64,000 nt of DNA from Geomonas agri (lineage in GTDB: Bacteria; Desulfobacterota; Desulfuromonadia; Geobacterales; Geobacteraceae): positions 682,001 to 746,000 of the forward strand of contig NZ_JAINZO010000001.1 of NCBI RefSeq assembly GCF_020179605.1, written 5' to 3'. A program made the position numbers and the translations under genes. Below, piece by piece: positions 63,028 to 64,000 of this stretch (position 1 is the first letter of the stretch; the number at the start of each line of letters is the position of its first letter). Below the pieces are notes generated by a model, which saw nothing but the letters and a program-made list of their open reading frames with translations, was not told the origin of the DNA and did not search any database.

Positions 63028-64000
63028 GCCACGCCTCCCTTGGCGCTTCTGGACACGCTCCAGATCAAAAGCCGCGCCAGGGCATTCACGATCAGGGTGA
63101 CCACCATGAGGATCAGACCGATCTCCATGAGCGCGGAGGCGTGCAGCTTGGAAGTGGTTTCGGCGAACTCGTTGGCGATCACGCTGGGCATGGTGTAGGC
63201 GGGTGACAGCAGCGAGAGTGATATGTTGGGCGCGTTGCCGATTACCATGGTGACGGCCATGGTCTCGCCGATGGCACGTCCCAGGCCGAGGATGGCGGCT
63301 CCCAGTATCCCGGATTTGCCGTAGGGGAGGATGGCGACCCTGATGGTCTCCCAGCGCGTCGCACCCAGGGCGATGGCGGCCTCCTTCTGGCTCTGCGGCA
63401 CTGCCAACAGCACTTCACGGGTGATGGAGGTGATAATGGGCACCACCATGATCATCAGGATGAAGATGGCGGCCAGCATGCTGACACCGTAGGGTGCCCC
63501 GTCAAAGAACGGGAGGAAGCCGAAGTGCTCTATCAGGTACGGTTGGACCGTGCTCTGCAGCCAGGGCGCCATCACCAGCACGCCCCAAAGGCCGTAGATG
63601 ACCGAGGGGATGGCGGCCAACAGTTCCACCAGCGGCGCCACCAGGGAGCCGAGGCGCCCTGGGGCGATCTCGGTGATGAAGAGCGCGGCGCCGATACTCA
63701 GCGGGGTAGCGAGCAGCAAGGCCAGCACCGAGGAGACCACCGAACCGTACAGGTAGGGGAGGGCGCCGAAATGTCCCTGCACCGCGTCCCATTCCTTCGA
63801 CTTCACGAAGTTCCAGCCGAACTCCTTGATGGCCGGCAGACTCTCGCCTGCCATTTCGTAAAGCATGAGCGCCAGAATGGCAAGGATGCTGAAGGCGAAA
63901 ATGGTGGTCAGGTAACGGAAGACGGCATCTCCACCCAGTTTCCTGGCCAGGGCCGGTTCGGTTCTCTTGCTTGCCGCGGCTGAGCCGTCCGTCTCATGTG
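63024..64000 (-). CDS. pstC: Phosphate ABC transporter permease PstC, 5' end beyond the window
   Basis: The partner permease of PstA. The visible 324 residues include a first helix (RYLTTIFAFSILAILALMLY) upstream of the ATG at 63866, showing that the real start lies further out, probably beyond base 64000: the frame is open to the edge through a basic stretch (SKRT, ALARKLGG). Also seen: LATPLSIGAALFITEIAPGR, AAIPSVIYGLWGVLVMAPWL and the EAA loop ALGATRWETIRVAILPYGKS. Overlaps pstA by four bases. Confidence 0.93.
   Translation of the reverse strand, partial: HETDGSAAASKRTEPALARKLGGDAVFRYLTTIFAFSILAILALMLYEMAGESLPAIKEFGWNFVKSKEWDAVQGHFGALPYLYGSVVSSVLALLLATPLSIGAALFITEIAPGRLGSLVAPLVELLAAIPSVIYGLWGVLVMAPWLQSTVQPYLIEHFGFLPFFDGAPYGVSMLAAIFILMIMVVPIITSITREVLLAVPQSQKEAAIALGATRWETIRVAILPYGKSGILGAAILGLGRAIGETMAVTMVIGNAPNISLSLLSPAYTMPSVIANEFAETTSKLHASALMEIGLILMVVTLIVNALARLLIWSVSRSAKGGVA

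Noticed and set aside
63024-63866. pstC starting at the ATG at 63866
   Set aside because: A complete first transmembrane helix is encoded in frame upstream of this ATG, so the gene continues to or past the window edge.

Overview
This 64 kb window is GC-rich chromosomal DNA, almost fully coding, and looks like a deltaproteobacterium of the Geobacteraceae (Geobacter, Geomonas or Citrifermentans type). The pointers are a citrate synthase of the eukaryote-like type, dense two-component and c-di-GMP signalling genes, a tungstate/molybdate regulator next to a tupABC-like transporter, and a Pst phosphate system. I see no rRNA, tRNA, CRISPR array, prophage or transposase. Both window edges cut genes: an M24 peptidase on the left and pstC on the right.

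Layout. 0-7 kb holds central metabolism and housekeeping (M24 peptidase, citrate synthase, AMMECR1-domain protein, a tiny Ala/Pro lipoprotein, ndk, rlmN, MTA phosphorylase). 7-19 kb holds a PfkB kinase, a TPR lipoprotein, a RodZ-like protein, a signalling group (two lone receiver proteins, a universal stress protein, a receiver-histidine kinase), a FAD oxidoreductase, a YhaM-like nuclease, a metallo-beta-lactamase hydrolase, coaBC and a degenerate uracil-DNA-glycosylase-like protein. From 29.9 kb down to 20.4 kb on the minus strand runs one tightly packed probable operon: treZ, a glycogen-debranching-type glucosidase, a CPA1 Na+/H+ antiporter, and a seven-gene Mrp/Mbh-like cation antiporter set lacking the large MrpA subunit. 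This links a compatible-solute sugar pathway to sodium export.

30.2-41.4 kb is the most unusual region: a nine-gene plus-strand cluster with an SDR epimerase, a natural fusion of a clan GH-A glycosidase-like domain with a CDP-tyvelose-type epimerase, a zinc dehydrogenase, a Gfo/Idh/MocA oxidoreductase, a GT4 glycosyltransferase, three CgeB-like glycosyltransferase paralogues and a methyltransferase. I infer a pathway that makes and transfers an unusual sugar, product unknown.

41.4-45.4 kb is a ModE regulator with its likely operator, followed by tupABC. 45-56 kb contains DUF2845, mntP, a hybrid histidine kinase, a small EamA-like protein, a frameshifted DUF2917 gene, a GlxA-type AraC regulator, a DUF4160/DUF2442-HTH pair that looks like a toxin-antitoxin module with a leaderless promoter, a ferritin-like protein, an aldehyde dehydrogenase with an atypical active site, and a REC-GAF-GGDEF-EAL protein. 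56.5-64 kb has pstS behind a PhoB-like box, a metNIQ-like operon, and pstCAB-phoU on the other strand.

A 64-bp dispersed palindromic repeat (four full and three core copies), a 112-bp MITE-like inverted repeat and four exact-period 48-bp tandem repeats fill the intergenic gaps. All functions are from reading translations and motifs by eye; no database search was run.
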